64,000 bases of DNA from Impatiens glandulifera (GCF_907164915.1 NC_061863.1:23265710-23329709), one strand, 5' to 3'; positions 33,900 through 44,429 are shown, counted from the first letter of the stretch. Made by a program: numbers and translations. The notes: generated by a model from the sequence alone, not told the origin.

Positions 33900-35020
33900 G
33901 ATCTGTTGAGGTACGAGAGTTAACAACCTTAGCGTGATGGATTCATTGTTCATGTCAATAGGTCTCATATAGGATTTGTACTTTGTTTATTTGGTAAATC
34001 AACAGCCTTAGTATGTTGAGTTTACTTGTCATTTTCTAAATCAATAGCCTTAGCATGTTGAGTTTACCTAGTTTGTTAAGAAAATTGGCAGCCTTAGCAT
34101 GTTGTACTTGTCATGTGTCATAGATTCATGAGCAATCAATTTTGTTTTGAGAGTCAGCAAACTTAGCATGTTGTACTTATCGTGTGTCATAGATCCAAGA
34201 CCAGTTTGTTTAGTTTGAGAGTCGGCAACTTTAACATGTTTTACTTGTTGCGTGTCACAGATTTAGTAGCAATTTGTTTCTGTTTGAGAATTAGCTGCCT
34301 TAACATGTTGTACTTGTCGTGTGTTATAGATCCAAGAGCGATCTGTTTTATATCGAGAGTCGGAAGCCTTAGCATGATGTACTTGTCGTGTCTAGTATAT
34401 CTAGGAGCGATCTGTTTCGATTGAGTCAGTAGCCTTATCATATTGTACTTGTTGTTTGTCACATATCCATTAGCAATTGATTTGTTTTGAGTGTCGGCAG
34501 CCTTAGCGTGATGTACTTATAGTGTGTCACAGATCCTGAGCGATTTGTTTTGTTTCGAGATCGACATCCTTAGCGTGTTGTCTTTGTCACGTGTCACAGA
34601 TCCAAGAGCAATTTTTTTCGTTTTGAGAGTCGACAACCTTAGCATGTTGTACTAGTCATGTTTCAAAGATCCAAGAGTGATCTGTTTCGTTACGAGACTT
34701 AGTATTCTTAGTGTGTTGTATTTTTCATGTGTAACATATCTAGGAGCAATTTGTTTCGTTTCGAGAGTCGGCAACCTTAGCGTGTTGTATATTTCTCGTG
34801 TCATAAATCCATGAGTGACATATTTTTATCTCGATACTCAATCGTCATTGCGTTTTATACTTTTCATGTATCACATATCCGAGCGTGATATGTTTTGTCT
34901 TGAGAGTCAGCAACCTTATCGTGCTAGACCCGTCGTGTGTCAACCAATTTCGGTACGATCTGTTTAATTTTTTAAATCGAAAGCCTTAGTGTGTTGGGTT
35001 CATTATTTGTGTCATCTTGT
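33900..35020. repeat. 69-bp minisatellite, about 17 units
   Basis: Typical unit: CAGATCCAAGAGCGATCTG, TTTCGTTTCGAGAGTCGGCA, GCCTTAGCGTGTTGTACTTG, then TCGTGTGTCA. The CCTTAGC(A/G)TGTTG anchor recurs near 33928, 34006, 34049, 34091, 34151, 34228, 34298, 34366, 34432, 34499, 34568, 34636, 34706, 34776, 34846, 34911 and 34984. The early units are shorter. Copies are diverged, so the array is old. The 69-bp period equals 23 codons, which yields spurious repeat ORFs on both strands. Confidence 0.9.
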
Positions 35021-35064
35021 GAGTTAGTAGCTTGAGATTGTTGAAGACTATATTTGTTATACAA

Positions 35065-35235
35065 GTTGCTCATCATCTTGCTGATGTGAGGACTTTGTGT
35101 TTTCTAGGACTGGCTCGTCATCTTAGATACAAGGATTATTTGCTTGTTACGCATGTTCCTCATCAACTCGTTGATGCGAGGACTTTATTTTTTCTAGGAA
35201 TGGCTCGTTATTATACGCGTTTAATTTAACTCCTA
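35065..35235 (+). repeat. 90-bp direct duplication
   Basis: GTTGCTCATCATCTTGCTGA at 35065 and GTTCCTCATCAACTCGTTGA at 35155 start two copies sharing GAGGACTTT, TTTTCTAGGA and TGGCTCGT. It directly follows the 69-bp array. Confidence 0.75.
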
Positions 35236-35359
35236 CCCTACGTCCCAGAATGTTTTTCTGTACACGAGATCTTCTATTCCTTTTTAACCCTAAGAATCTA
35301 CAAATTTTAGGAGTCCACCTATGTCTTACATTTTAGAGGCATGAAGGACTAATCCTAAG

Positions 35360-35560
35360 ATAAATTTATCCATTCGAATACTCTGTATTTAAGAGCGTTT
35401 TGTGCGATCTAATGTTGGTTAGTCCCATACCTTTTCATATCCTTTCGAGTGATCTGCCCATGGAGGGGACACATCGAAGGACTTAAATGTTAAACACAAC
35501 CCGTGCACTTTTAGAAAAAAAAGTTTATTCTACGAAAGCTATGTTATAGGTGAGGAGATC
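35360..35560 (+). repeat. Diverged dispersed repeat, partner at 16101-16325
   Basis: Second copy of the block described at 16101-16325. Confidence 0.55.
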
Positions 35561-35579
35561 CAAATCGTAGACTTTTTGT

Positions 35580-36133
35580 GGATTGAGGCAAGTGAATCGG
35601 CAATAGATTTCACATATTGTAGATAATTATTCATGATTTTTGTACCTTTCTTTTGATTTTGAATAAGAAGTGATAACTGAACTAACCGTTCCTAGATTGA
35701 GTTACAAACATTTTTTTAGGATCGTTCATAGACGAAAAGACATTTCACAAGCATAACCAACAACTTGAGCCAATACAGATTCGGTGAGAGAGAGGAGAAT
35801 CCAACTTCCTCCCATGATTTGAAGACACGATTAACGATTATGAATTTATCTAAAGTTCCTTCTATTGAAGCTAGAGTTGGGCTCAGGGCAGAAAGAGTTT
35901 TGTTGACATACGAAAAAAGATAATTCCCTTTTAATATGGGAATAACTTGAGATCACCAAAGAACAAAGTTTTGCTATTTCAATTTCACAGAAAATGGCTG
36001 AAAAAAAGAAGAAGATTGTAGAGGGATACTTTTGCTCTTTTTTATTACTAGGATCGGAAAAACAAAGTTATTCAAAAGCTTTGATTACCAAATGAAATAG
36101 AAGAATATAGAAAGATAAGTAGAGCGAATATTA
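35580..36133 (-). mobile_element. Older Copia remnant, reverse (gag piece, primer site, LTR start)
   Basis: On the minus strand a primer-site relative TTTGGTAATCAAAGCT (36093-36078) follows LTR-like sequence and precedes a decayed gag region down to about 35600. The LTR is cut at 36133 by the SIRE-like element and continues after it at 42034. Frames are broken throughout. I rate the primer site and nesting as better supported than the gag. Confidence 0.5.
36129..36133. repeat. Target-site duplication TATTA, left
   Basis: TATTA directly before TGTTGGG. The same five bases follow the element at 42029-42033. Confidence 0.75.
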
Positions 36134-37871
36134 TGTTGGGTCAAATTATTTTGACTAATTGTTGAAATAATTTACCCACTGATATTTTGATGATGAAATA
36201 ATTTATGTGTTTTGATACAGGTGTATTAAGACAACATATCTTTAGACGTGGATCTAATGAGGTTTATTAGACCGATTTTGATCTCCATTCGCATTAAGTT
36301 AGACGCAAGTCTAATGAAATTAGACGCTTAGTCTAACTCAACGGAGTTAGACGAAGCAGTCTAATAGACGCATGAATTATACGTGAGTCTAATAGAATTA
36401 GATGTACAGTCTAACTCATCGGGGTTAGACGTGTAAGTCTAATAGACGTGTAAAGAATTAGACGGGTAGTCTAATGAATACACGGAATTAGACGTGAGTC
36501 TAATAGAATTAGACGAACAGTCTAACTCATCGGAGTTAGACGTGTAAGTCTAATAGACGTGCAAAGAATTAGACGGGTAGTCTAATGAATACACGGAAAT
36601 AGACGTGAGTCTAATAGAATTAGACGAACAGGCTAACTCATCGGAGTTAGACGTGTAAAGAATTAGACGGGTAGTCTAATGAATATGCGGAATTAGACGT
36701 GGTAGTCTAACTCAGTGGAGTTAGACGTACCGGTCTAATGGTTATTATAATTAGACGGGTTGTCTAATTATTGAAAGTTAGACGTGAGTCTAACTCCTTC
36801 AGACAAGTCTGAGGTAGAACCGGAATTAGACGTGGTAGTCTAACTCAGTGGAGTTAGACGTACCCGTCTAATGGTTATTTGTATTAGACGCGATTTTAAG
36901 AACATTAGACAAGGTGGTCTAATAGACGTTTTTCATCAGAAGGAGTTGACTTATTTCATTAGACTGATCTGTCTAACTGAAATACGTCTAATGCTCTGAT
37001 TCAAGCAGTACACTTGAATCTAGCATTTCTCCTACCCACGTGCTATAGTTGTACCCTATTTCTGCTCCACTTTCTTATGAAGATTAGTACAACAACTATA
37101 TGCATCCAATCAAGGAATGCCACGTAAGAGAATTTTCCTCACATTACCCGTTTTGCAGGTACATCCCTGACGGAATATTCGGCGCACTACCATTTTCGTA
37201 CGGCCACGATCGTTGTGCTCAGAGTCTGCTGTGTACAATGGAGGCTTTCCAATGGAAGAGCGCCACGTATCATTCTTGAAGATTCGACCGTTAGCTTCTG
37301 ATCAGTATTTAACCAGTCCTTAGAGCAACGGACGAAGTATCGGATTTTACTTAACTGAACAAACAAGCATTCTGATTTTGCAGAGAGAGACTACTCAATC
37401 ATCTTGCTTACTGAACTCATTCTTGAAGCTTCTTTCTGATTGTACTGTGTGTGAATCGAGAGAGAGAGCTAGAATCAAAACACCATTAGCTGAGTGATAT
37501 GCTTCATCTTCTTGTAATTGAACAGAAAGTGTTCAGTTCAATAGTGAGCTAAGTGTGTGTGTAAACTGTATTTGATTCTCATCATATAGTGAATCCTTCC
37601 GGTGGTTGGAAGAATGGGTGACGTAGGAGAGTTTCTCCGAACATCCATAAACAAACTGTTGTGTTCTTCATTTTCTGTCATCTTTTCATCTTTCATCTTG
37701 TGCTTCAAACCCAAGTAACAATTCCGCCTTGAATCCGTTTCAAGTGTTTACACAAGTTTGCGTAGAATAGAAAGCGAATTAAATCCTTAACAGGATTTCT
37801 TTCAAACTGTTTTTCATAAGCCTTCATCCTTAGCTAGACCCCCGTCTCTAACGATAAAGTCGATCCTATCA
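36134..37871 (+). repeat. 5' LTR (1,738 bp)
   Basis: Starts TGTTGGGTC and ends CCTATCA, two bases before the primer-binding site. Bases 37588-37870 match 41744-42027 almost exactly. U3 holds the TTAGAC/GTCTAA array (36240-36990). A TATTTAA box near 37309-37315 with a downstream run of CT repeats is a candidate core promoter. Confidence 0.9.
36240..36990. repeat. Array of TTAGAC...GTCTAA short inverted repeats
   Basis: Dozens of TTAGACG motifs are each followed within 4-8 bases by GTCTAA, for example TTAGACGTGAGTCTAA. A longer period of about 110 bp is visible (copies starting near 36374, 36484 and 36595). Perfect 6-7 bp stems with short loops would form on either strand. Confidence 0.9.
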
Positions 37872-37873
37872 AT

Positions 37874-37886
37874 TGGTATCAGAGCC
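37874..37886 (+). promoter_or_regulatory. Met-tRNA primer-binding site
   Basis: TGGTATCAGAGCC, an exact match to the standard Copia primer site, two bases after the 5' LTR. Confidence 0.9.
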
Positions 37887-37916
37887 TTGTTTCTATTCTC
37901 AAGCCTTTCCTGAAAG

Positions 37917-39575
37917 ATGTCGAACATACCCAAAGATGCCAGTGCTACAGCCATTCCAACTTTCTCTCGCGAAAACTATATTGTTTGGAAGAAAAGAGTC
38001 CGTGCTCATCTCTCTTCTCTTCATGATGACATGTGGAGTGTTGTCACAGAAGGTTCTATCAAGATTGATAAGGAGAAGGCCGACTGGAATGCTGAAGAAA
38101 AGAGGCAGAACAACCTCAACAACATGGCTCTTGATATTCTGTACAGATCTCTCGATGACAGTATGTTCAACTACATCATCGAATGTGACACTGCCAAAGA
38201 GGTCTGAGACATACTCACTCAACTGTGTGAGGGCAACGAGCAGACCAAAGAAAACAAGATCATAATTGTCACTCAACAGTTCGACAGCTTCAAAATGCGT
38301 CCTGGTGAAACAATGAACGATTTCGACACCAGATTCAGCAAGATCGTCTCCTCTCTGTCCATCTTAGGCAAAACTTATAGCAACCGGGAGCTTGCTATCA
38401 AGGTCATGCATGCTCTTCCAAGGGAATGGGACATAAATACTATGGCGATGAGAGAATCCAAGGATCTAAACAAGATCTCTCTCTTTGATCTCTTCGCAGA
38501 CCTCAAGGCATACGAGTTCGAGCTGAACTGTAGGATGGAAGAAGATCAACCCTCGTCCGTTATTATTTCCAAGGCGTTGGTGACTGCTGAAGAGCCACCA
38601 ACTTCTCCGGACGTGAAGATGGCAGCTCAGCAGCTGAATAGCGATGCCATGTCTCTCTTTGTGAAGAAGTTTGGCGACTTCATGAAGAAGAGCAACTCTA
38701 ACTCAAACTCTTCAAATTCTAACGAGAATAGAAAATCCAAAGCTAATGTTACTTGTTTTAACTGTGGTATTAAAGGTCATTACGCATCGGAATGCCGGAA
38801 GCCAAAGCGTGAAGATGCTAAGGAAGATGGAAAAGAGGTGAAGGCTCTTATGGCCTGTGACGGAAAGAGCAGAGGAAGCAGTCGTGTCTCGTACTTCTCA
38901 TCCAGTGAAAGTGATGAAGAAGACGTGGCTTGCTTCATGGCCATAGAAGATGAGGAAGGAACTCAGGAAATTTAGGTATTTGATTTCTCCTTCGAAAGGT
39001 TTTCAAGGGAACAACTGGTAGTTGCACTAGATGAAATGGCCATCGAGTACAGAAAGCTAGAAGAATCTCTAAATGAAACTAAATCCTCATCAGATTTAAA
39101 TGAACCAAATCAGTCTAAAGAGGAAGAGTCACATGTTTTTGAAAAGAAAATTGAAGAGATCTCATCTGAAAATGATATGCTCAAGGAACAGATTCAAACT
39201 CTTTCATCTGAAAAGAAAAGGCTTAACTATGTTGTCTGTGCATGGACAAGGTCTAGTGATGCTGTCAGATATCAGATCAGCATGTTGAAACCTGTTGGAT
39301 CTAGATCCGGATTAGGATTTGATAGCAATGATCCTAACCCGCCATGCAAAAAGTCAAAACCAAATGACAAACTTAAGCCAATAAGTTTTGTCAAAAGAAA
39401 TATGACTGACAATGAATCTGATCCTATTCATGAAGAAGTGGCTTTTAAAAATGAAATAGTTTATGTTCCACCAACTGTTAGCTGGCTTAAGATTAAGCTT
39501 GAAAAGGCTAATAAGATTGGTAACTCAAAACATGACTCTAAGTCAAGGAGTTTTAAAAGAAAACCTTCTTCATAA
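37917..39575 (+). pseudogene. SIRE-like Copia gag with zinc knuckle, two in-frame stops
   Basis: One frame of 553 codons broken by TGA at 38205 and TAG at 38973. The amino part is a UBN2-type gag (YIVWKKRVRAHL near residue 22, then MRPGETMNDFDTRFSKI). An intact zinc knuckle CFNCGIKGHYASEC is at about 38754-38795, followed by an acidic tail and a coiled-coil-like Glu/Leu segment (39090-39230). The first stop lies where Trp is usual and is a TGG-to-TGA change. The remaining gag end (through about 39735, in a shifted frame) resembles the end of the gag of the 60-kb element. Confidence 0.85.
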
Positions 39576-40565
39576 GTTAAAGGATCCGTGGCTAGCAGGA
39601 AGTCATCTGCTAGTCAAAATCTTATACATTAATCACAACACAAAATGGGAAATCCATCAAAATAACTCAAATATGGATTCCTAAGGGACTAATTGATCGA
39701 GGACCCAATGAATATGGGTACCAAGATTTGTAAATAATTTATTTTGTAGGTGATGCAGGAGGATAGCATGAAGGAAGCTAGAAGAGTACTCATCTGAGTA
39801 CACAACCTAGAAGATCAACAATGGCACTTGCCATTCTGGAAGAATATTTTGTTTGTTTTGTTTTGTTATTAAAAATTCTTTTTGGTCTTTGGACCACAAA
39901 AATTGTTTATAAAACTTTAGATGTCCATATTAATTTTTGAGAAGAAAAATTTCTTTGGAAATAAAGATATTCCCTAGACGAATATCCTTAATCGGTCTAA
40001 TTAGACAAGGGTGTCTAAAAGAAAAGTGTGTACTTAGACGTATTTTTGCTCACATTTCATACATCTAAGTCTATATATTGAGATTTTATATCTACGCAAT
40101 TAGACGGACACGTCTAATAGACGTTAGACGTTTTTACGTCTTGAGCAAAAGGGTGCTCACGTCTAATAAACACACGTCTAATACGTGGTGTTCATGCGGA
40201 ATTAGACATACATGTCTAATAAACATTAGACGGATTGGTCATGAACACGGAATTAGACGTATGCGTTTAATACACTCATCCGTCAAATAGACGCCGTGTT
40301 ATTTGTGAAGTAAGAAAAATGTCTAACTATGTGCCGATTAGACTGATCAAGGACAACTGTAAAACGCTGAGAGTTATCTACTTTTCCCGCTCAAAATATC
40401 GAACAATCATCTCTTAATAACATGAAGACACGTGTCTATCAAGTTTAAAGAAAATGACTAATATATCCTCATTTTTAATGATTACTTCTTGAAAAAGGAC
40501 ATCTAACATTTATTAATGGGCCATACCCCTAGAATAGGCGGTTATTCAATATTTCCATGATTCAT
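39576..40565 (+). other. Spacer with a second GTCTAA-rich array; pol absent
   Basis: Where pol should begin there is only non-coding sequence. At 39975-40330 it carries TTAGACG and GTCTAA motifs like those of the LTR. A GACACGTGTC palindrome (G-box) is at 40427-40436. Nothing resembling integrase or RT is present. Confidence 0.7.
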
Positions 40566-40693
40566 CTATATAAGGATATTCCTGAATGATTTTGAAAACT
40601 TTCAATCTCTCGAAATCTCTAAGAACCTTAGTTTTCTTGCATTTCTCTCACTAAAACTCTTTGAAATATCGTATCGATTCACATTCTATCAAA
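40427..40693 (+). promoter_or_regulatory. Candidate internal promoter of the third ORF
   Basis: G-box GACACGTGTC at 40427-40436, TATA box CTATATAAGG at 40566-40575, then a CT-rich leader (40600-40650) and ATG at 40694, about 120 bp after the TATA. Composition and spacing are those of an ordinary plant RNA polymerase II promoter. Confidence 0.5.
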
Positions 40694-41746
40694 ATGGTGA
40701 AGAAAATAACTCTTGGTCACTATACTTTGCAGGTGGATTTTCCATCGGTGTACTCCTATGATCAACCGGAAGTGGTAACGATGTTCCAAACCCTAGAATA
40801 TTCTGGGTTGAGAAGTATCTGGGCGGACCGTTCATCTTCTATGAAGATGAAGTTCGCGAGTTCTTTAAGACGGCGGTTATGGTGGATGATTCCATCGTAG
40901 CAACCGTCAACGGCAAGGAGATTTCATTTGATGAAGCAGTGTTTGCGGAGTTCTTTGAACTTCCAACGGAGGGCCATTTGTTCGATTTGGTGCTCTCTTC
41001 TGAGGTCATGGAGGAAATGAAGACTTCCTTCTCTGGTGATGGTTCCAAAATCCATGTTAATTGATATAAGAAGGTTTTTAAGCCTCACTTCATTCTCCTT
41101 AACGACGTTGTGGCGAAGGCGCTGCAAGGGAAGTCCGGCTCGTTCAACCTATATAGTCAAGACCGTTTTGACTATATGTGCGCCATTTCCAAAGGTATCC
41201 AAGTGAACTGGGGTCATACCCTGTTCCAGAATCTGTGTTACTCCATCTTCCAGTGTAACAAGGAGAGCATTCCTTATGCGGCTCAACTGAGCCATCTGTT
41301 GAAGTTCCTAGGGGTTCCTGTCGGTGAACCAGCGCAAATAACCTCTGCAAGAGTTTTTACCGCTTCCACGGTTGTCAGCACTCTGATCAGAGTGAAGAAC
41401 AACCTGGAGTCTGCCTCTGGGGCCTCTAGTTTCCAGACTGGTGGAAGGCCTTCCACCCAAGCAAAGCCCTCTGCTTCTGTTGTTTCAACAGGGGCAAAGA
41501 GAAGCAAAACCGTAAATGAATCGGAGGCTAGTTCCTCCAGCATGAAGAGTCCTAACCAGAAGGACACTGAATCCGTCGATTCAAGGGTAAGGCAAGGTCC
41601 AGGCGTACTTGCTGCAACCCCTCTGACATCTCTATCCACTCCCTCAACTTTCCTAAGGAAACCTTCGAGGTCATGTGCCTCAAAGGAGAAGAAGACGAAG
41701 GCGCCCCGTGCATCTAAATCCTCCAAGGTAAAGTCTTCAAAATAGT
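40694..41746 (+). pseudogene. Third (env-position) ORF, putative plant transposon protein family
   Basis: Begins MVKKITLGHYTLQVDFPSVY, changes frame near 40820, then runs to a TGA at 41062 and on in the same frame to 41744. Recognisable features of the family are the MFQTLE block, FFELPTEGHLFDL near 40950, the FKPHFILLNDVVAKALQGK stretch near 41075, RFDYMCAISKGIQVNW and LLKFLGVPVGE. The tail is Ser/Lys-rich and ends at a stop created by fusion with the 3' LTR remnant. In SIRE-type elements an ORF of unknown function lies between pol and the 3' LTR; this is its place. I infer no function. Confidence 0.6.
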
Positions 41747-42028
41747 GAATCCTTCCGGTGGTTGGAAGAAGGGGTGACGTAGGAGAGTTTCTCCGAACAT
41801 CCATAAACAAACTGTTGTGTTCTTCATTTTCTGTCATCTTTTCATCTTTCATCTTGTGTTTCAAACCCAAGTAAACAATTCCGCCTTGAATCCGTTTCAA
41901 GTGTTTACACAAGTTTGCGTAAAATAGAAAGAGAATTAAATCCTTAACATGATTTCTTTCAAACTGTTTTTAATAAGCCTTCATCCTTAGCCAGACCCTC
42001 GTCTCTAACGATAAAGCTGATCCTATCT
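41744..42028 (+). repeat. Truncated 3' LTR (last 285 bp)
   Basis: Corresponds to 37588-37871 of the 5' LTR with very few differences. It joins the third ORF at ATAGTGAATCC, the point where both sequences share a few bases, so a deletion by short homology is likely. The last base differs (T for A). Confidence 0.85.
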
Positions 42029-42033
42029 TATTA
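42029..42033. repeat. Target-site duplication TATTA, right
   Basis: Matches 36129-36133. Confidence 0.75.
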
Positions 42034-42355
42034 GAATAAAAGTATTCTGTATTTCATTGATATATATTAGTCCTATATATATACATAAAATGGGATAATG
42101 AAAAGTCTAAAAATATGAAAAGTCTAAGAATATGAAAAGTCTATTAATATGAAAAGCCTAAAAATATGAAAAGTCTTTAAAATAAAAAATAAAAAATTTA
42201 TCCATGACCAAAGACGCGGAAGGATATTTGGATAATAGAGATTCGACTAATGTCGTTGCTTAAGCTATTTGTTCAACCCACCATTAAACTCTAGTCTAAA
42301 AAGATCTTGTTCGTCAGTCAAATGTGAGGGAAAAGAGTTACCTTGAGTGGCGGAA
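42034..42355 (-). repeat. Continuation of the older reverse Copia LTR, with a 17-bp array
   Basis: Sequence interrupted by the SIRE-like element resumes here. 42101-42178 holds 4.6 copies of AAAAGTCTAAAAATATG. The far LTR end is not resolved. Confidence 0.5.
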
Positions 42356-42760
42356 ATTTTGAAATAATGATGTCACTAGTGAGTCTTTAATAATTCTCTT
42401 GTCAAACAACTATGGGAACAACTCTAGGAAGGTCTCATCATCTGAGACGTCGAAGTTCTATCATCGGAAAGTGTGAAAATATGTTCATAATTTATATTAT
42501 ATATTTTATATAGTTATGTTGGTAACTAAGAATATCTAGTTTATTAAGTAATTACTTTATGTGTCTGCAATTTTGAAACTAATGGTGGCCACTAGTGAAT
42601 CATTAATAATTCTTATGAAAAACAACTCTGGGAAGGTCTGTCATTCGATGCTCGAAATTCTACTATTGAAAATTGTGAAAATATGTTGATAATTTATGTT
42701 ATATATTTTATAAGGTATGTTTGTAGTATGAATGTCTAGTTTGTTGAGTATGTAATTAGA
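42356..42760 (+). repeat. About 205-bp tandem duplication
   Basis: 42356-42555 and 42568-42760 share, in order, AATTTTGAAA, ATGATG/ATGGTGGC, CACTAGTGA, TTAATAATTCT, GGAAGGTCT, GTGAAAATATGTT, and TATATTTTATA followed by a TATGTT block. Non-coding and diverged. Confidence 0.65.
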
Positions 42761-42859
42761 ATATATATTTAATAATTTTATAACTTTATTGATATTGGAA
42801 ATACTTCATGGACTATATAAATTTATTACATATATAAAAGGAACGAAAAGTCTCTCAGA

Positions 42860-43082
42860 CAGGGGCAGAGCCAAGTACAAGTCGGGCCCGGGCCCGGGCT
42901 GTATCCCGAGTAGCCTTAAACAACCTGTATGTATTTTATCAATAACAACGGTAAATTACCGTCGTTATTGATTATTTTCCGTCGCTAAAAGACATTGGTG
43001 ACAACAAACTATAAAACTAGCCCGGATAGATTTTTTAATAAAAAATTAGCCCGGGTAGGTTTCAAATCCTGACTCCGCCCTT
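42860..43082. mobile_element. MITE candidate with GC-rich ends
   Basis: Left end CAGGGGCAGAGCCAAG, right end inverse AAGGGCGGAGTCAGG: imperfect terminal inverted repeats of the GGGGCGGAGCC kind seen in hAT-like MITEs. GGGCCCGGGCCCGGGCT and AGCCCGGGTAGG mirror each other further in, and a 15-bp arm pair (42940-42954 and 42956-42970, one mismatch) forms a central hairpin. About 220 bp. No clean target duplication was found. Confidence 0.45.
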
Positions 43083-43085
43083 ACA

Positions 43086-44160
43086 GTCCCAAAGTAATTC
43101 ATGTTTTCTTTCTTAAATCAATCTCTTCTTTATGTTTCTCAAACTCTAAACTTACAAATTGATCCAATGTTAAAAAACATCACATGGTAAGAAAGATGGA
43201 TGCTTGTAGAAATTAAGAGGTCGAAGAAAAGACTTAGATTAACAACCACAGTTCTTCTTACAACAATTACTCTTCATCCTCTTTAACAAGTAGTTCAAAT
43301 AGAGAAAGATAAAAATGTATAGAAAGAAGAAACACGGCAATGATGTGCTAACGATGTTGACTTAGACCGTACAACTATGTTTATATGTATTATTATCTTT
43401 AATGGAGGAAATTATATTATCTAGAGTAGTGGTATACTGTTAGCGCTAGAAGTCAAATCAAAGTTAGGATTTTTTATGAGTCGTTAGTTGTACCGAAAGA
43501 AACAAAAGATTTTGATAGATGGTGAAAGATGAAATGTGTTACACGGTGTTAGATGAAATATTTCCAATTATTCTTCCACAACCACGGCATTGGACTTATG
43601 TCTTAATATCAAAAAATGATATCAAGAAAAAAGAAACAGCACGCAAGCTTTTCAGATCAAAACCAACCAATATCAATTCATTGTGCTTATGCCATATTTC
43701 TAAGCATTGAAAGACAAAAGGAATAGCATATTTTAATGAGTGAACAAACAAATAATTTTCCATTCTTATAAAGAAGAGTTTTGATCCGCCAAAAATTCAA
43801 AATAATACTCAAAACGGCAGAGGAAAGGGAAGTAATAACAAGAAAAGACTCAACAATAACAAATGAACATCAAACATGTTCGGTACATATTACATGATGA
43901 AATGACATAATCAAGAAAGAGATGTTTGAAATTATATGTTAATCGAATTGTTGGGAAGGAAACTAACATAAAAGATAAATTGTTTTGCAAATGCAACAAC
44001 TGCAGTAGTGAATAATTAATTTTTCTATGATGAAGATCAACTAAAATTATCATCAAATCAGAAGTCTAAATTTCAGCAACACTAAAATTAATGATGTCAT
44101 GAAGGAAGTCATAAAAAGGTTATAAGTAGACAAAGAAAATATAAAGACAAGTACTACACT
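43086..44160. other. No gene recognised
   Basis: Small ORFs at 43519-43710 and 44056-43850 (minus) look random. AT-rich. Confidence 0.4.
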
Positions 44161-44163
44161 GAT

Positions 44164-44424
44164 ATGTCTTTTAATCCAAATTTGGTTAGTGTTGATGGTC
44201 TATATGTGCATAGTAATATTATAAAGAAAATAGTAGACAATGGTTTTAGCTATCATATATTGTCTAAGTTGAGTTTAATTACCGATATTAAGATAATAAC
44301 CAACATACTTTTTTTTTTGGTTAGATGGAACATCGAACATTTAAAATATATACATGTACAAGGTTTCACATATAATCTAATTTCAATTTCAAATATTTCT
44401 AAGAGGAATAATATTATTTGTTGA
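44164..44424 (+). pseudogene. Copia pre-integrase fragment
   Basis: The final part, HVQGFTYNLISISNISKRNN, matches the V-x-G-L-x-x-N-L-I-S-I-S-Q-L-C block of gag-pre-integrase domains. The upstream part is degenerate and the element does not continue. Confidence 0.45.
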
Positions 44425-44429
44425 TTTTT

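Larger units (their letters stand above)
36134..42028 (+). mobile_element. SIRE-like Copia retrotransposon, internally deleted
   Basis: Order: full 5' LTR, primer-binding site, gag, a GTCTAA-rich spacer, a third ORF, then a 3' LTR lacking its first 1.45 kb. TATTA flanks both ends, so the whole is one insertion that later lost DNA. No protease, integrase, RT or RNase H is visible between the gag end (near 39735) and the third ORF. It cannot move by itself. Confidence 0.85.

Noticed and set aside
34182..34462. Repeat-protein ORFs on both strands in the 69-bp array
   Set aside because: The 69-bp period is divisible by three, so open frames arise on both strands by chance; most units contain stops in all frames.
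33900..35020. CRISPR-like array of regular repeats
   Set aside because: Repeats are diverged and contiguous without unique spacers, and the DNA is a plant nuclear sequence.
41283..41912. 209-codon minus-strand ORF opposite the third ORF of the Copia element
   Set aside because: A shadow frame running across the deletion junction into the LTR; no domain and no start context.
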